Shown piece after piece: positions 16,455 through 26,092 of a DNA stretch of 64,000 nt (its first letter is position 1; each line of letters begins with the position of its first letter). The notes beneath the pieces were generated by a model, which made no database searches, was not told the origin of the DNA, and worked only from the letters and a program-made list of their open reading frames with translations. Source of the stretch: Bacillus cereus G9842 (lineage in GTDB: Bacteria > Bacillota > Bacilli > Bacillales > Bacillaceae_G); the NCBI RefSeq assembly GCF_000021305.1, contig NC_011772.1, forward strand, positions 1,216,001 through 1,280,000, read 5' to 3'. The translations under genes and the position numbers were made by a program.

Positions 16455-16486
16455 AAAAAGGGCTATCACATGGATAGCCCTTTTTC
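16455..16486 (+). terminator. Terminator after tasA
   Basis: A 13-bp stem (AAAAAGGGCTATC arm) with a 4-nt loop and T5 separates sipW-tasA from the DUF4047 gene. Confidence 0.9.
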
Positions 16487-16519
16487 TATTTTTCTAGTAT
16501 TTGTCTATCAATTTTAATA

Positions 16520-16569
16520 GTTCTTTACTATAATATAGATAATGTTCTGTATAAAGAACGTAATGTTCG
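16520..16569 (+). promoter_or_regulatory. Cluster of SinR boxes at the DUF4047 gene promoter
   Basis: GTTCTTT (16520-16526) matches the SinR consensus exactly. GTTCT-N6-AGAAC (16544-16559) is a SinR-type palindrome, and GTTCG follows at 16565. A TATAAT-like -10 at 16529-16534 lies among them. This suggests the gene is under the same control as sipW and calY. Confidence 0.6.
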
Positions 16570-16584
16570 ATGGGGGAGATTAAG

Positions 16585-17319
16585 ATGCTGAAAAGACCGC
16601 GGAATTTTAAAAAGATGCTTATATTGCCGTGTATGTGTTCTATTACGTTTTATTTAGGATCTCAAATTATGACGTATACAGAAGCGGCGTTCATTCATGA
16701 AACGAAAGTGGAAGCGACGCTTTCTACAGCAATTATATTTCCGAAAACAGTTAATACGTTAAAAGAGCAATCTGAGAAACATAAACAGTTTATTGAGCGT
16801 GAGTATGGAACGATGAAGGGGAAATCGAAAGCAACTTCTATTGAAGAAATAAAACAGGCGATTTCTGTATGGCAACAAGGGCGTGAGAAAATTGTTGCTG
16901 AGAAGGAAGCTCTGCAAAATGTATATACTGAAATAGAGGCTCCTTACAATCAAATACAAGAAGAATTAAAGGTAAATAAAGATGAGTCGATGCAGCAAGT
17001 GTCCGTATATGTAAATGAAGGCTTTCGCAGTATCAAAGAGAAACATGACTATATTGAGAAAGAAATTAGCTTGAAAGCTATTGATGAGCAAATTCAGGCT
17101 CTTCAGCAACAATTAAACATTGCAATTGAAGCGGAAGGACAAAAGAAAGCCGAAGGACAAAAGAAAGCCGAAGAACAAAAGAAAGTAGAAGAACAGAAGA
17201 AAGCCGAAGAACAAAAGAAAGTAGAAGAACAAAAGAAAGTAGAAGAACAGAAGAAAGTAGAAGAACAGAAGAAAGTAGAAGAGCAAAAGAAAGCCGAAGA
17301 ACAGAAAAAAGCGGAGTAA
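16585..17319 (+). CDS. DUF4047-type protein with a C-terminal Lys/Glu repeat
   Basis: It occupies the slot between tasA and calY that in B. cereus is held by a DUF4047 protein (BC1280 type). The 244-residue product has an N-terminal hydrophobic segment, then YTEAAFIHETKVEATLSTA, which recalls the signal region of SipW substrates. A helical, coiled-coil-prone middle follows (about 60-180). It ends in ten tandem six-residue units (E-[EG]-Q-K-K-[AV]). The start is ATG 16585, eight bases after GGGGGAG. SinR boxes precede it, so it is probably co-regulated with the matrix. A surface or matrix role is likely from context; the activity is unknown. Repeat number probably varies among strains. Confidence 0.8.
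   Translation: MLKRPRNFKKMLILPCMCSITFYLGSQIMTYTEAAFIHETKVEATLSTAIIFPKTVNTLKEQSEKHKQFIEREYGTMKGKSKATSIEEIKQAISVWQQGREKIVAEKEALQNVYTEIEAPYNQIQEELKVNKDESMQQVSVYVNEGFRSIKEKHDYIEKEISLKAIDEQIQALQQQLNIAIEAEGQKKAEGQKKAEEQKKVEEQKKAEEQKKVEEQKKVEEQKKVEEQKKVEEQKKAEEQKKAE
17134..17313 (+). repeat. Ten 18-bp tandem repeats inside the DUF4047 gene
   Basis: Ten in-frame 18-bp units encode E-[EG]-Q-K-K-[AV]. Two unit types (ending GCC or GTA) alternate, then form a homogeneous run of four GTA units, suggesting recent expansion. Changes in copy number would not shift the frame. Confidence 0.92.
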
Positions 17320-17404
17320 CTGCTGTAGTGAAACGGCTGGAAAACAAGAATGTGGTGCAAGAGATAATGAACGAATAAGCAAAACTAGTAATATTTATAT
17401 GAGT

Positions 17405-17446
17405 GTGAGGGAACGTTAGCCCTCACCTCTTTGTTTTTCTTTTTTC
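17405..17446 (+). terminator. Terminator after the DUF4047 gene
   Basis: GTGAGGG pairs with CCCTCAC around an 8-nt loop, followed by a long T/C tail. Confidence 0.7.
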
Positions 17447-17561
17447 TTATAGTATTAAATGCATTTGAGTGTGAAAAAAGTTATAAATCATCATTATTTT
17501 TTCTGAAAAATCTAAATAATATTGAGAAATAAAAATAATTGAAAATATTAATAAATATGTG

Positions 17562-17595
17562 TTGTGTTTATATAGGGTTGTTCGTTATAATGAAC
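17562..17595 (+). promoter_or_regulatory. calY promoter with SinR-type operator over the -10
   Basis: TTGTGT (17562-17567), an 18-bp spacer and TATAAT (17586-17591). GTTC-N8-GAAC (17580-17595) spans the -10 and a further AAAGAAC lies shortly downstream, matching SinR half-sites. The rest of the 380-bp gap before calY is AT-rich and holds no gene. Confidence 0.6.
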
Positions 17596-17706
17596 ATAAG
17601 GTTTTTAAAAAAGAACACATATTAGCTAAGCTAATATAGTTTTCTTTACATCTCTTATTGAAAAATAAGTGATAAAAATATAAAAAAAAGCTAGGGGGAA
17701 TTGATT

Positions 17707-18300
17707 GTGAGTCTGAAAAAGAAATTAGGTATGGGAGTTGCATCAGCAGCATTGGGGTTAGCTTTAATTGGTGGAGGAACATTTGCATTCTTTAGCGATA
17801 AAGAAGTATCAAACAATACATTTGCAGCTGGGACGTTAGACCTTACATTAAACCCTAAGACGCTTGTAGATATTAAAGATTTAAAACCAGGGGATTCTGT
17901 TAAGAAAGAGTTCTTATTACAAAACAGCGGTTCGTTAACTATTAAAGACGTTAAATTAGCAACAAAGTATACTGTTAAAGATGCAAAAGGTGATAATGCT
18001 GGTGAAGACTTTGGTAAGCACGTTAAAGTAAAATTCCTTTGGAACTGGGATAAACAAAGTGAGCCTGTATACGAAACAACTTTAGCAGACTTACAAAAAG
18101 TTGATCCAGATCTTTTAGCTAAAGACATCTTTGCTCCTGAGTGGGGAGAAAAGGGTGGATTAGCAGCTGGTACAGAGGATTATCTATGGGTACAATTTGA
18201 ATTTGTAGATGATGGAAAAGACCAAAATATCTTCCAAGGTGATACATTGAATTTAGAATGGACATTCAATGCTAACCAAGAAGCTGGGGAAGAAAAATAA
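17707..18300 (+). CDS. calY: CalY, camelysin / TasA-like matrix protein
   Basis: Camelysin, a cell-surface protein of the B. cereus group, described both as a metalloprotease (M73) and as a second matrix fibre subunit and adhesin. From GTG 17707 (eight bases after AGGGGG) it is 197 residues, the reported length; the TTG at 17701 is too close to the ribosome binding site. The SipW-type signal GGGTFAFFSDKEVSNNTF is shared with TasA. The mature domain has DLKPGDSVKKEFLLQNSGSL and VQFEFVDDG. It is transcribed alone from a SinR-type promoter and is the likely substrate of SipW encoded 2 kb upstream. Confidence 0.95.
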   Translation: MSLKKKLGMGVASAALGLALIGGGTFAFFSDKEVSNNTFAAGTLDLTLNPKTLVDIKDLKPGDSVKKEFLLQNSGSLTIKDVKLATKYTVKDAKGDNAGEDFGKHVKVKFLWNWDKQSEPVYETTLADLQKVDPDLLAKDIFAPEWGEKGGLAAGTEDYLWVQFEFVDDGKDQNIFQGDTLNLEWTFNANQEAGEEK

Positions 18301-18302
18301 TA

Positions 18303-18331
18303 AAAAAGCGGGTATTCCCGCTTTTTTTTAT
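18303..18331 (+). terminator. Terminator after calY
   Basis: An 11-bp stem (AAAAAAGCGGG/CCCGCTTTTTT) with a 4-nt loop and T8. Confidence 0.9.
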
Positions 18332-18333
18332 AA

Positions 18334-18366
18334 AGAAAAAGAAGTGCTGGTTGTAAGCACTTCTTT
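18334..18366 (-). terminator. Terminator after sinR
   Basis: AGAAGTGCT pairs with AGCACTTCT, followed on the minus strand by TTTTTC. It lies 7 nt past the sinR stop and faces the calY terminator. Confidence 0.75.
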
Positions 18367-18372
18367 CTATTA

Positions 18373-18696
18373 TTATTTTTGATTTTGCTTCCACTTTGTA
18401 AATTCAAGAAATTCACGAAATTGTTCTTTGGAGACACCAGAGTTCATTGCATCTTTAACGAGTTGTGTCCATTCGGAGTCTAGGTTAGTTGCCTTTGTTG
18501 TTTCATCATGAAGTAAAGTATCAACTGGAATTTGTAGAACTGCTGCGATCTTTTCAAGAAACTGAATGAAAGGGTTTTTTTGTAAATTTCGTTCTATAGA
18601 ACTAATGTAAGATTTAGCAACGCCAGCTTTTTCGGCAAGTTCAGTTAATGAAATACCTTTTTGTAAACGAAGGCGTTTTATACGTTCTCCAATCAT
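18373..18696 (-). CDS. sinR: SinR, master repressor of biofilm genes
   Basis: A DNA-binding repressor of matrix genes. The 107-residue protein has an N-terminal HTH (ISLTELAEKAGVAKSYISSIERN, about 15-38) close to B. subtilis SinR, then NPFIQFLEKIAAVLQIPVDTLLHDE. Its C-terminal SinI-binding/oligomerisation helices end in FREFLEFTKWKQNQ. The start is the ATG at 18696, seven bases after AAAGGTG. It lies downstream of sinI on the same strand. Candidate operators are at sipW, the DUF4047 gene, calY and its own promoter, giving a compact regulon within 4 kb. Confidence 0.95.
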   Translation of the reverse strand: MIGERIKRLRLQKGISLTELAEKAGVAKSYISSIERNLQKNPFIQFLEKIAAVLQIPVDTLLHDETTKATNLDSEWTQLVKDAMNSGVSKEQFREFLEFTKWKQNQK

Positions 18697-18742
18697 ATTT
18701 GCGCACCTTTCTATCAATATGTAGTTGTCTTATGATGTCATT

Positions 18743-18771
18743 ATTATAACATAAACTTCGTTAAAAAGAAC
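18743..18771 (-). promoter_or_regulatory. sinR-proximal promoter with a SinR box
   Basis: On the minus strand, GTTCTTT (18765-18771), an exact SinR half-site, precedes TATAAT (18743-18748). This resembles the internal sinR promoter of B. subtilis sinIR and could allow autoregulation. Confidence 0.5.
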
Positions 18772-18775
18772 AAAC

Positions 18776-18910
18776 CTATTGAGCCTGACTGGATGGCTTC
18801 ATACGTTGGAAAAATTGCTCGATGTCTTGCATGGCGATACCAGCATCTAGAGCTTCAAGTATTAAATCAATCCATTCTTGATCCAGTGCGTCTGTCTTAT
18901 CTTTGTACAA
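18776..18910 (-). CDS. sinI: SinI, antirepressor of SinR
   Basis: A 44-residue protein from TTG 18910, eight bases after GGGAGG. ALDQEWIDLILEALDAGIAM and QDIEQFFQRM match the SinR-binding helices of SinI (B. subtilis LDQEWV…EA), and the helix after it resembles the C-terminal helix of SinR. SinI binds SinR and relieves repression of matrix genes. It sits 79 nt upstream of sinR on the same strand and is divergent from inhA1. Its size and TTG start make it easy to miss. Confidence 0.92.
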   Translation of the reverse strand: MYKDKTDALDQEWIDLILEALDAGIAMQDIEQFFQRMKPSSQAQ

Positions 18911-19252
18911 ATGTAATTCCTCCCTAATTATCGGTCATAATTGCTGCTACAGAATACATGATAATGCAATCGGACTTTGTGTTTTATATAGTGAATTATC
19001 AAATACTTTGTAGATGAAACAAAGATAAAATCCCCATTAAACTCCCTCTATGGAAATTATAAATTGTTCGATAAAAACTTTCAATATTTTCAGAAAACAT
19101 TGTTGAATTGTGATATATCCGTATGCTAACTATGAAATTTTTACAAATATATTAAAAACATTACATAATATGACTAAATATTGAAAAAATATTGAATTTT
19201 TAATAAAATTTAATTTGTAATACATATTATTTATTAGGGGAGGAAATAAGGG
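18911..19252. other. Divergent sinI / inhA1 control region
   Basis: 342 bp of AT-rich DNA without a gene, holding the promoters of sinI (left) and inhA1 (right). I see no clear SinR palindrome or PlcR box here. AGGGGAGG before 19253 is the inhA1 ribosome binding site. Confidence 0.5.
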
Positions 19253-21640
19253 ATGAACAAGAAACCGTTCAAAGTTTTGTCATCAATCGCTTTGACAGCT
19301 GTATTAGGCCTTTCATTCGGAGCTGGCACTCAATCGGCATATGCTGAAACACCTGTGAATAAAACAGCTACGAGCCCAGTGGATGATCATTTAATTCCAG
19401 AAGAGCGTTTAGCAGATGCACTGAAAAAACGTGGGGTAATTGATTCTTCAGCTTCAGAGAAAGAAACAAAGAAAGCTGTTGAAAAGTATGTAGAGGACAA
19501 AAAGGGTGAAAATCCTGGGAAAGAAGCAACAAATGGGGATCAACTTACGAAAGAAGCATCTGACTTTTTAAAGAAAGTGAAAGATGCGAAAGCAGATACG
19601 AAAGAAAAACTAAATCAGCCAGCAACAGGGACACCTGCAGCGACAGGACCAGTTAAAGGCGGACTAAATGGTAAAGTACCAACTTCTCCAGCAAAACAAA
19701 AAGCATATAACGGCGATGTTCGTAAAGATAAGGTACTTGTTTTACTTGTAGAGTACGCTGATTTTAAACATAACAACATCGATAAAGAACCTGGTTATAT
19801 GTATTCGGAAGACTTTAACAAAGAACACTATGAAAAAATGTTATTCGGTGATGAGCCATTCGCGTTAGAGGATGGAAGCAAAATCGAAACATTTAAACAA
19901 TATTACGAAGAGCAATCCGGTGGTAGTTACACAGTGGACGGAACAGTTACAAAATGGTTAACAGTTCCTGGTAAAGCTGCTGATTATGGTGCAGATGCTG
20001 CTACAGGTCATGATAATAAAGGACCAAAAGGACCACGTGATCTAGTAAAAGATGCATTAAAAGCAGCTGTAGATAGCGGTCTTGATTTATCACAGTTTGA
20101 TCAGTTCGATCAATACGATGTAAATGGTGATGGAAATCAAAATCAACCAGACGGTTTAATCGATCACTTAATGATTATTCATGCGGGTGTTGGACAAGAA
20201 GCTGGCGGTGGTAAATTAGGTGATGATGCAATTTGGTCACATCGCTGGACAGTTGGACCAAAACCATTCGCAATTGAAGGCACACAAGCGAAAGTTCCAT
20301 ATTGGGGCGGAAAGATGGCAGCATTCGACTACACAATTGAACCAGAAGATGGCGCAGTTGGTGTATTCGCGCATGAATATGGCCATGATTTAGGTTTACC
20401 AGATGAGTATGATACAGACTATACGGGTCATGGTGAGCCAATTCAAGCTTGGTCTGTTATGAGTGGCGGCAGCTGGGCTGGTAAAATCGCTGGAACAACA
20501 CCAACGAGTTTCTCACCACAAAATAAAGAGTTTTTCCAAAAAACAATTGGTGGTAACTGGGCAAATATCGTAGAAGTAGATTACGAGAAATTAAATAAAG
20601 GTATCGGTCTAGCAACATATTTAGACCAAAGTGTTACGAAATCTAACCGTCCAGGTATGATTCGTGTTAACTTACCAGATAAAGATGTAAAAACAATTGC
20701 ACCAGCATTTGGTAAGCAGTATTACTACAGCACAAAAGGTGATAATCTTCATACAACGTTAGAAACACCACTGTTCGATTTAACGAATGCAACGAATGCG
20801 AAATTTGATTTCAAATCGTTATATGAAATCGAAGCAGAGTATGATTTCCTTGAAGTACATGCTGTAACAGAAGATGGTCAAAAAACGTTAATTGAAAGAC
20901 TTGGCGAGAAAGCAAATAGTGGAAATGCAGATTCGACAAATGGAAAATGGATTGACAAATCATATGATTTAAGTCAATTCAAAGGTAAAAAAGTAAAATT
21001 AACGTTTGAGTACATTACGGATGGTGGTTTAGCATTAAATGGTTTCCTACTTGATAATGCGTCATTAACAGTAGATGGTAAAGTTACATTCTCAGATGAT
21101 GCTGAAGGTACACCACAATTAAAATTAGATGGTTTCGTTGTATCTAGCGGAACAGAGAAGAAAAAACATAACTACTACGTAGAGTGGAGAAACCATACTG
21201 GATCAGATAGCGCATTGAAATTTGCTCGCGGTCCAGAATATAACTCAGGTATGGTTGTATGGTATGCAGACTCAGCTTACGCAGATAACTGGGTTGGTTT
21301 ACATCCAGGACATGGTTTCCTTGGTGTAGTTGATTCTCATCCAGAAGCAATTGTAGGAACTTTAAATGGTAAACCAACAATTGATAGTAGTACACGATTC
21401 CAAATCGCTGATGCGGCATTCTCATTCGATAAAACGCCAGCTTGGAAAGTTGTATCTCCAACGCGTGGAACGTATACGTATGATGGCTTAGCGGGTGTAG
21501 CGAAGTTTGATGATTCGAAAACGTATATTAATCAACAGATTCCAGATGCAGGACGTATTTTACCGAAGCTTGGTCTGAAGTTTGAAGTAGTAGGACAAGC
21601 TGATGATAATTCTGCAGGTGCTGTTCGTTTATATCGTTAA
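19253..21640 (+). CDS. inhA1: Immune inhibitor A metalloprotease InhA1
   Basis: A secreted M6-family zinc metalloprotease that degrades host antimicrobial and matrix proteins and is also found on spores. The 795-residue precursor has a signal peptide ending near residue 31 (QSAYA). A propeptide follows, then the catalytic domain with [14 protein letters not shown] (HExxH near residue 374), and a C-terminal region with MAM/VEG-like beta domains. Length and position beside sinR/sinI agree with InhA1 rather than the InhA2 or InhA3 paralogues. It is a single gene with its own terminator. Confidence 0.95.
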   Translation: MNKKPFKVLSSIALTAVLGLSFGAGTQSAYAETPVNKTATSPVDDHLIPEERLADALKKRGVIDSSASEKETKKAVEKYVEDKKGENPGKEATNGDQLTKEASDFLKKVKDAKADTKEKLNQPATGTPAATGPVKGGLNGKVPTSPAKQKAYNGDVRKDKVLVLLVEYADFKHNNIDKEPGYMYSEDFNKEHYEKMLFGDEPFALEDGSKIETFKQYYEEQSGGSYTVDGTVTKWLTVPGKAADYGADAATGHDNKGPKGPRDLVKDALKAAVDSGLDLSQFDQFDQYDVNGDGNQNQPDGLIDHLMIIHAGVGQEAGGGKLGDDAIWSHRWTVGPKPFAIEGTQAKVPYWGGKMAAFDYTIEPEDGAVGVFAHEYGHDLGLPDEYDTDYTGHGEPIQAWSVMSGGSWAGKIAGTTPTSFSPQNKEFFQKTIGGNWANIVEVDYEKLNKGIGLATYLDQSVTKSNRPGMIRVNLPDKDVKTIAPAFGKQYYYSTKGDNLHTTLETPLFDLTNATNAKFDFKSLYEIEAEYDFLEVHAVTEDGQKTLIERLGEKANSGNADSTNGKWIDKSYDLSQFKGKKVKLTFEYITDGGLALNGFLLDNASLTVDGKVTFSDDAEGTPQLKLDGFVVSSGTEKKKHNYYVEWRNHTGSDSALKFARGPEYNSGMVVWYADSAYADNWVGLHPGHGFLGVVDSHPEAIVGTLNGKPTIDSSTRFQIADAAFSFDKTPAWKVVSPTRGTYTYDGLAGVAKFDDSKTYINQQIPDAGRILPKLGLKFEVVGQADDNSAGAVRLYR

Positions 21641-21647
21641 TACTGTG

Positions 21648-21682
21648 AAACTACCGAGAGATTTTCTTTCGGTAGTTTTTTT
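21648..21682 (+). terminator. Terminator after inhA1
   Basis: AAACTACCGA pairs with TCGGTAGTTT, followed by further T residues. Confidence 0.88.
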
Positions 21683-21811
21683 GTGAGCAATGAATTTTAT
21701 ATAGTTGAAAAAGTCATATATAATGTAACTTTAAGAATAGAAATTTATTATATATGAAGTCTATATAAATAATGAAAGAACTGGATAAAAATAGTGGGAG
21801 AAGGTGAGTGA

Positions 21812-23179
21812 ATGAGTATTTCCTCTATTGTAAGTAGGCAAAAGGAATATTTTTTAAAAGGGCATACGAGAAGCATCGAAATGAGAAAGAATAATTTGAA
21901 GAGGCTTTATGAAGGCATTCAGCGTTTTGAAGAAGAAATATTTCAGGCATTGAAATTAGATTTAAATAAGTCAGTTCACGAGTCGTTTACAACGGAAGTT
22001 GGATATGTATTAAAAGAAATTTCTTTTCAATTGAAACATATGTCATCGTGGAGTAAACCAAAGCGAGTTCGAACAGCACTGACTCATTTTGGATCAAAAG
22101 GAAAAGTAGTGCCAGAACCGTATGGTGTTACGCTTATTATTGCACCGTGGAACTATCCGTTCCAATTAGCAATTGCACCACTTGTAGGAGCACTGGCAGC
22201 TGGAAATACAATCGTTTTAAAGCCGTCAGAGTTAACGCCAAGCGTTTCAAAAGTGCTTAAGAGAATGTTAGGTGAGTTATTCCCAGAAGAGCTTGTAGCG
22301 GTAGTAGAAGGTGGCGTTGAAGAGAGTACATCTTTGCTGAGGGAACCGATTGATTATATTTTCTTTACTGGTAGTGTTGGCGTTGGAAAAGTTGTAATGG
22401 AAGCAGCAGCGAAACAGTTGACGCCGCTTACGTTAGAACTTGGCGGGAAAAGTCCTTGTATTGTACATAAAGATGCAAAGATAGAGATGACAGCAAGAAG
22501 AATTGTTTGGGGTAAGTTTTTAAATGCAGGGCAGACGTGTGTAGCGCCTGATTATATGTACGTGCATTCTTCCGTGAAAGAAAAGCTAATTGAGGCAATG
22601 CGACATGAAATTACAGAGCAGTATAGTAAAGAACCTTTGCAAAATGAAAATTACGTGCGTATTGTAAGTGAGCGTCATTTTGAACGATTATGTCGATTTT
22701 TACAAGATGGTCAAGTCGTAATTGGTGGAAACTATAAGAAAGATACATTACATATTGAGCCGACAGTACTAGCGGATACTACATGGCAAGATGCTGTTAT
22801 GGAAGATGAAATTTTTGGCCCGATTTTACCAATCATAGAGTACGACAATATAGAAGATGTAATTGGCACAATTCAGCAACATCCGAAGCCGTTAGCGTTA
22901 TATGTATTTTCTGAAGATAAAGAAGTACAAAAGAAAGTGACGAGTAATATTTCATATGGTGGAGGCTGTATTAATGATGTTGTCTATCATCTTGCCACGC
23001 CATATTTACCTTTTGGGGGTGTTGGAAGTAGTGGATTAGGGGGTTATCATGGGAAAGAAAGTTTTCGGACTTTTTCACATTATAAAAGCATTTTAGCCCA
23101 ATCTACAGCATTCGACATGAAAATTCGTTACTCTTCTACAAAAAGTGCTTTAAAATTCATACGAAAGTTGTTAAAATGA
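21812..23179 (+). CDS. Aldehyde dehydrogenase (YwdH / class 3 type)
   Basis: An NAD(P)-dependent oxidation of aldehydes to acids. The 455-residue protein has VTLIIAPWNYPFQLAI, the TGSVGVGK cofactor loop, LELGGKSP with the general-base Glu, and NAGQTCVAPDY with the catalytic Cys. The short length and absent N-terminal extension fit class 3 / fatty aldehyde dehydrogenases such as B. subtilis YwdH. GAGAAGGTGAG precedes the ATG. It is a single gene; the substrate cannot be deduced. Confidence 0.9.
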   Translation: MSISSIVSRQKEYFLKGHTRSIEMRKNNLKRLYEGIQRFEEEIFQALKLDLNKSVHESFTTEVGYVLKEISFQLKHMSSWSKPKRVRTALTHFGSKGKVVPEPYGVTLIIAPWNYPFQLAIAPLVGALAAGNTIVLKPSELTPSVSKVLKRMLGELFPEELVAVVEGGVEESTSLLREPIDYIFFTGSVGVGKVVMEAAAKQLTPLTLELGGKSPCIVHKDAKIEMTARRIVWGKFLNAGQTCVAPDYMYVHSSVKEKLIEAMRHEITEQYSKEPLQNENYVRIVSERHFERLCRFLQDGQVVIGGNYKKDTLHIEPTVLADTTWQDAVMEDEIFGPILPIIEYDNIEDVIGTIQQHPKPLALYVFSEDKEVQKKVTSNISYGGGCINDVVYHLATPYLPFGGVGSSGLGGYHGKESFRTFSHYKSILAQSTAFDMKIRYSSTKSALKFIRKLLK

Positions 23180-23218
23180 TGATGGTGTTTATCAGTAGGC
23201 GCAGCCGTATGATAATAG

Positions 23219-23243
23219 CCCCTTCGCAATGGAAGGGGTTTTT
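23219..23243 (+). terminator. Terminator after the aldehyde dehydrogenase gene
   Basis: CCCCTT pairs with AAGGGG and T5 follows. Confidence 0.8.
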
Positions 23244-23418
23244 CTGTTCGACGTTATGTATCATGCGAAAATGAATCAAACATACTACATAAAGAATAGA
23301 AACGAACGCTTGCTAAATAACCATTTTTGTTTGGATCGAAACAAAAAATAGTCTATAGAACATAAATATTTATTCATGAATATAAAAATTTAAAATTTAA
23401 GGTAGATAGGACGGGAAA

Positions 23419-24402
23419 ATGAAAAAGATTATTAAAGTTGAAGCAGTTGAAAAACATTTTGGAAATCAAGTGATTATCCCACCTCTTTCTTTAGATATTA
23501 AAGAGGGAGAGTTTTTAACAATTTTAGGGCCGAGTGGCTGCGGGAAAACGACTTTACTTCGTATGATCGCAGGATTTGAAACTCCAACTAAAGGGAATCT
23601 TTTATTAGATGATGAAAGAATTAACGATTTACCGCCATATAAGCGTCATATGAACCTAGTGTTCCAACATTACGCACTATTCCCACATATGACAGTGGAG
23701 AAGAATATTTGTTTTGGTATGAAAATGCAGAAAGTATCAGCAGCAGAGCAGAAAGAGCGTGCTGAAGAGGCAATGCGTTTAACGCAGTTACTTGAGTTCC
23801 GTAATCGTAAACCTGCGAAGCTTTCTGGTGGACAACAGCAGCGTGTTGCAATTGCAAGAGCAATTGTAAATAATCCGCGTGTATTACTATTAGATGAGCC
23901 ACTTGGAGCGCTTGACTTTAAGTTACGAAAAGACTTGCAACGTGAATTGAAAAACTTACAACGTAATTTAGGAATTACGTTCATATACGTAACGCACGAT
24001 CAAGAAGAAGCAATGAGCATGAGCGATCGTATCGTGGTTATGAATAAAGGACATATCGAACAAATCGGAACGCCGAAAGAAATTTATAATAAGCCGAAAA
24101 CGTTGTTCGTTGCGACATTCATCGGTGAAAATAATATTGTGAAAAACGGGGAAGGCTATGTAGCAATTCGCCCTGAAAATGTAAAAGTACGTTCGGTTGA
24201 AGAACCAATTTTAAAAGAATACCATCTTGGACATATTGAAGATATAGAGTTTGTCGGAAATATGGAGAAGCTTTATGTACGTGATGAGAAAACATCAGAA
24301 TTACTAATGGCATATCAAACTGCTGAAGAGGCAGCGCAGTGGAGCATTGGAGATAATGTATATGTAGGCTGGGAGCAAGAGGACGAGGTGACCTTAAATT
24401 GA
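23419..24402 (+). CDS. potA: Spermidine/putrescine ABC transporter ATPase
   Basis: The cytoplasmic ATPase of the PotABCD polyamine importer. The 327-residue protein has Walker [10 protein letters not shown], signature LSGGQQQR, Walker B VLLLDEP and the switch His in [11 protein letters not shown]-terminal TOBE-like domain begins near IRPENVKV (about 235). It is the first gene of potABCD; the next gene overlaps its stop by 4 nt. Assignment to polyamines rests on the PotD-like binding protein two genes downstream. Confidence 0.93.
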   Translation: MKKIIKVEAVEKHFGNQVIIPPLSLDIKEGEFLTILGPSGCGKTTLLRMIAGFETPTKGNLLLDDERINDLPPYKRHMNLVFQHYALFPHMTVEKNICFGMKMQKVSAAEQKERAEEAMRLTQLLEFRNRKPAKLSGGQQQRVAIARAIVNNPRVLLLDEPLGALDFKLRKDLQRELKNLQRNLGITFIYVTHDQEEAMSMSDRIVVMNKGHIEQIGTPKEIYNKPKTLFVATFIGENNIVKNGEGYVAIRPENVKVRSVEEPILKEYHLGHIEDIEFVGNMEKLYVRDEKTSELLMAYQTAEEAAQWSIGDNVYVGWEQEDEVTLN

Positions 24403-25247
24403 AAAAAGGGAAATTACTCGCACTACCTACAGTCGCGTGGTTATTAATTTTCTTCCTAATCCCGCTCGTATTCGTATTAGGATTCGCCTTCATGCAGCGC
24501 GGAGCTTACGGGACAGTAGAAATGCAATTTACGCTGGAGAATATATCCCGTGTGTTTGATCCATTGTACTTAGGGACATTATGGGAAACTGTTAAAATCG
24601 CAGTTATTACTACAGTAATATGTTTATTAATTGGTTATCCATTTGCGTATACAATTACAATTGTTGACCGCAAATATCGTTCTATTCTTTTATTATTGGC
24701 AACGATCCCGTTTTGGATTAACTTTCTTGTTCGTTCATACGCATGGATTGTTATTTTACGTTCACAAGGCCTTGTGAATACGTTGTTATTAAAGCTTGGT
24801 ATTATTAGTGAACCGTTAAATTTATTATATAATACTCCTTCTGTAATACTCGGAATGGTCTATTCTTTATTACCATTTATGATCTTACCAGTGTATGCAG
24901 CAATTGAGCAGCTAGATAAGCGTAAGCTAGAAGCGGCTTATGATTTAGGAGCAACACCAATAAAGGCATTTTGGAATATAACAGTGCCGATGACAATGTC
25001 AGGAATTGCGACTGGTTCTATTTTAGTATTCGTTTCTTCTATCGGAATGTTTGTTGTATCAGACGTGATGGGCGGATCGAAAGTAGCATTAATCGGAAAC
25101 GTTATTCAAAACCAATTCTTAGGTGCACGTGACTGGCCGTTTGGATCTGCGTTATCGATTATCGTTGTTCTATTCTCTGTTCTGTTAATTTACTTATATT
25201 ATCGTGCAACGAAAGTATATAAATATAATGAGAACGGAGGGGAATAG
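24399..25247 (+). CDS. potB: Spermidine/putrescine ABC permease PotB
   Basis: A six-helix inner-membrane permease (282 residues) of the binding-protein-dependent family. Its EAA loop is [20 protein letters not shown] (about 183-202), the contact site for PotA. It starts at TTG 24399 inside the potA stop region, so it is translationally coupled. The cytoplasmic N-terminus is short and basic (MKKGK). The PotC gene follows after 6 nt. Confidence 0.92.
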   Translation: MKKGKLLALPTVAWLLIFFLIPLVFVLGFAFMQRGAYGTVEMQFTLENISRVFDPLYLGTLWETVKIAVITTVICLLIGYPFAYTITIVDRKYRSILLLLATIPFWINFLVRSYAWIVILRSQGLVNTLLLKLGIISEPLNLLYNTPSVILGMVYSLLPFMILPVYAAIEQLDKRKLEAAYDLGATPIKAFWNITVPMTMSGIATGSILVFVSSIGMFVVSDVMGGSKVALIGNVIQNQFLGARDWPFGSALSIIVVLFSVLLIYLYYRATKVYKYNENGGE

Positions 25248-25253
25248 GCAAAG

Positions 25254-26054
25254 ATGAAGAAGTTTTTAGTTTCTTATTCTTGGTTAATTTTGTTATTCTT
25301 GTATTTTCCAATGATGGTTTTAATGGTCTATTCTTTCAACGACTCTCGCATTAATGCGGAGTGGGAAGGTTTTACATTCCATTGGTATACAGATTTATTT
25401 CAAAAACAAGATGTTATTGATGCATTTGTAAATAGTATTACGATTGCAGTTATAACAACGATTGTGACAACGGTACTTGGCGTATTCTTTGCGATTGCTT
25501 TACATCGTTATAAATATCGTTTCGAAGGGGCTATTAATGGCCTTGTATATTTACCAATTTTAATTCCTGATATTTTAATGGGATTATCTTTACTAATTCT
25601 TTTCAGTCAGTTAGGAATGGAACTTGGACAAACAACGATTATTATTGCACATATTACATTTAGTATTTCGTTTGTTGTTGTTATTTTAGCTGCGCGTCTT
25701 TCAAGTATGGGACGTGACTTAGAAGAAGCTGCAAATGATTTAGGAGCAACGCCTTGGCAAACGTTTCGTTATGTAACGTTCCCAGCAATTGCACCGGGAG
25801 TTATTTCGGCAGCATTATTAACATTCACATTATCAATTGATGATTTTGTAATTAGTTTCTTCGTATCAGGACCAGGATCAACAACATTGCCATTATACAT
25901 TTACAGTATGGTTAAGCGCGGAGTATCACCAGAAATTAATGCTCTTTCTACAATTTTAATTGTTGCTATCGTAGGATTAATGGTTCTATCTGAAATCTTC
26001 CGTAACAAAGGTGCAGATGGTGAAGAAAACTCTGGAGGACACCTTCCTTTATAA
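25254..26054 (+). CDS. potC: Spermidine/putrescine ABC permease PotC
   Basis: The second six-helix permease, 266 residues, with EAA loop EEAANDLGATPWQTFRYVTFP (about 161-181). Paired with PotB it forms the translocation pore. An AACGGAGGGGAA ribosome binding site precedes ATG 25254. The C-terminus ends in a hydrophilic tail. Confidence 0.92.
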   Translation: MKKFLVSYSWLILLFLYFPMMVLMVYSFNDSRINAEWEGFTFHWYTDLFQKQDVIDAFVNSITIAVITTIVTTVLGVFFAIALHRYKYRFEGAINGLVYLPILIPDILMGLSLLILFSQLGMELGQTTIIIAHITFSISFVVVILAARLSSMGRDLEEAANDLGATPWQTFRYVTFPAIAPGVISAALLTFTLSIDDFVISFFVSGPGSTTLPLYIYSMVKRGVSPEINALSTILIVAIVGLMVLSEIFRNKGADGEENSGGHLPL

Positions 26055-26092
26055 TACGAACGATATAGAAAGTACGAGGGGGTAATAAACCG

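Noticed and set aside
17134..17313. Possible CRISPR array
   Set aside because: The 18-bp units are directly adjacent, lack spacers and are in frame with the coding sequence; no cas genes are present.
17078..17382. Three overlapping minus-strand frames opposite the end of the DUF4047 gene
   Set aside because: They exist only because the 18-bp repeats are open in several frames. They have no ribosome binding sites and low-complexity Phe/Leu/Ser content.
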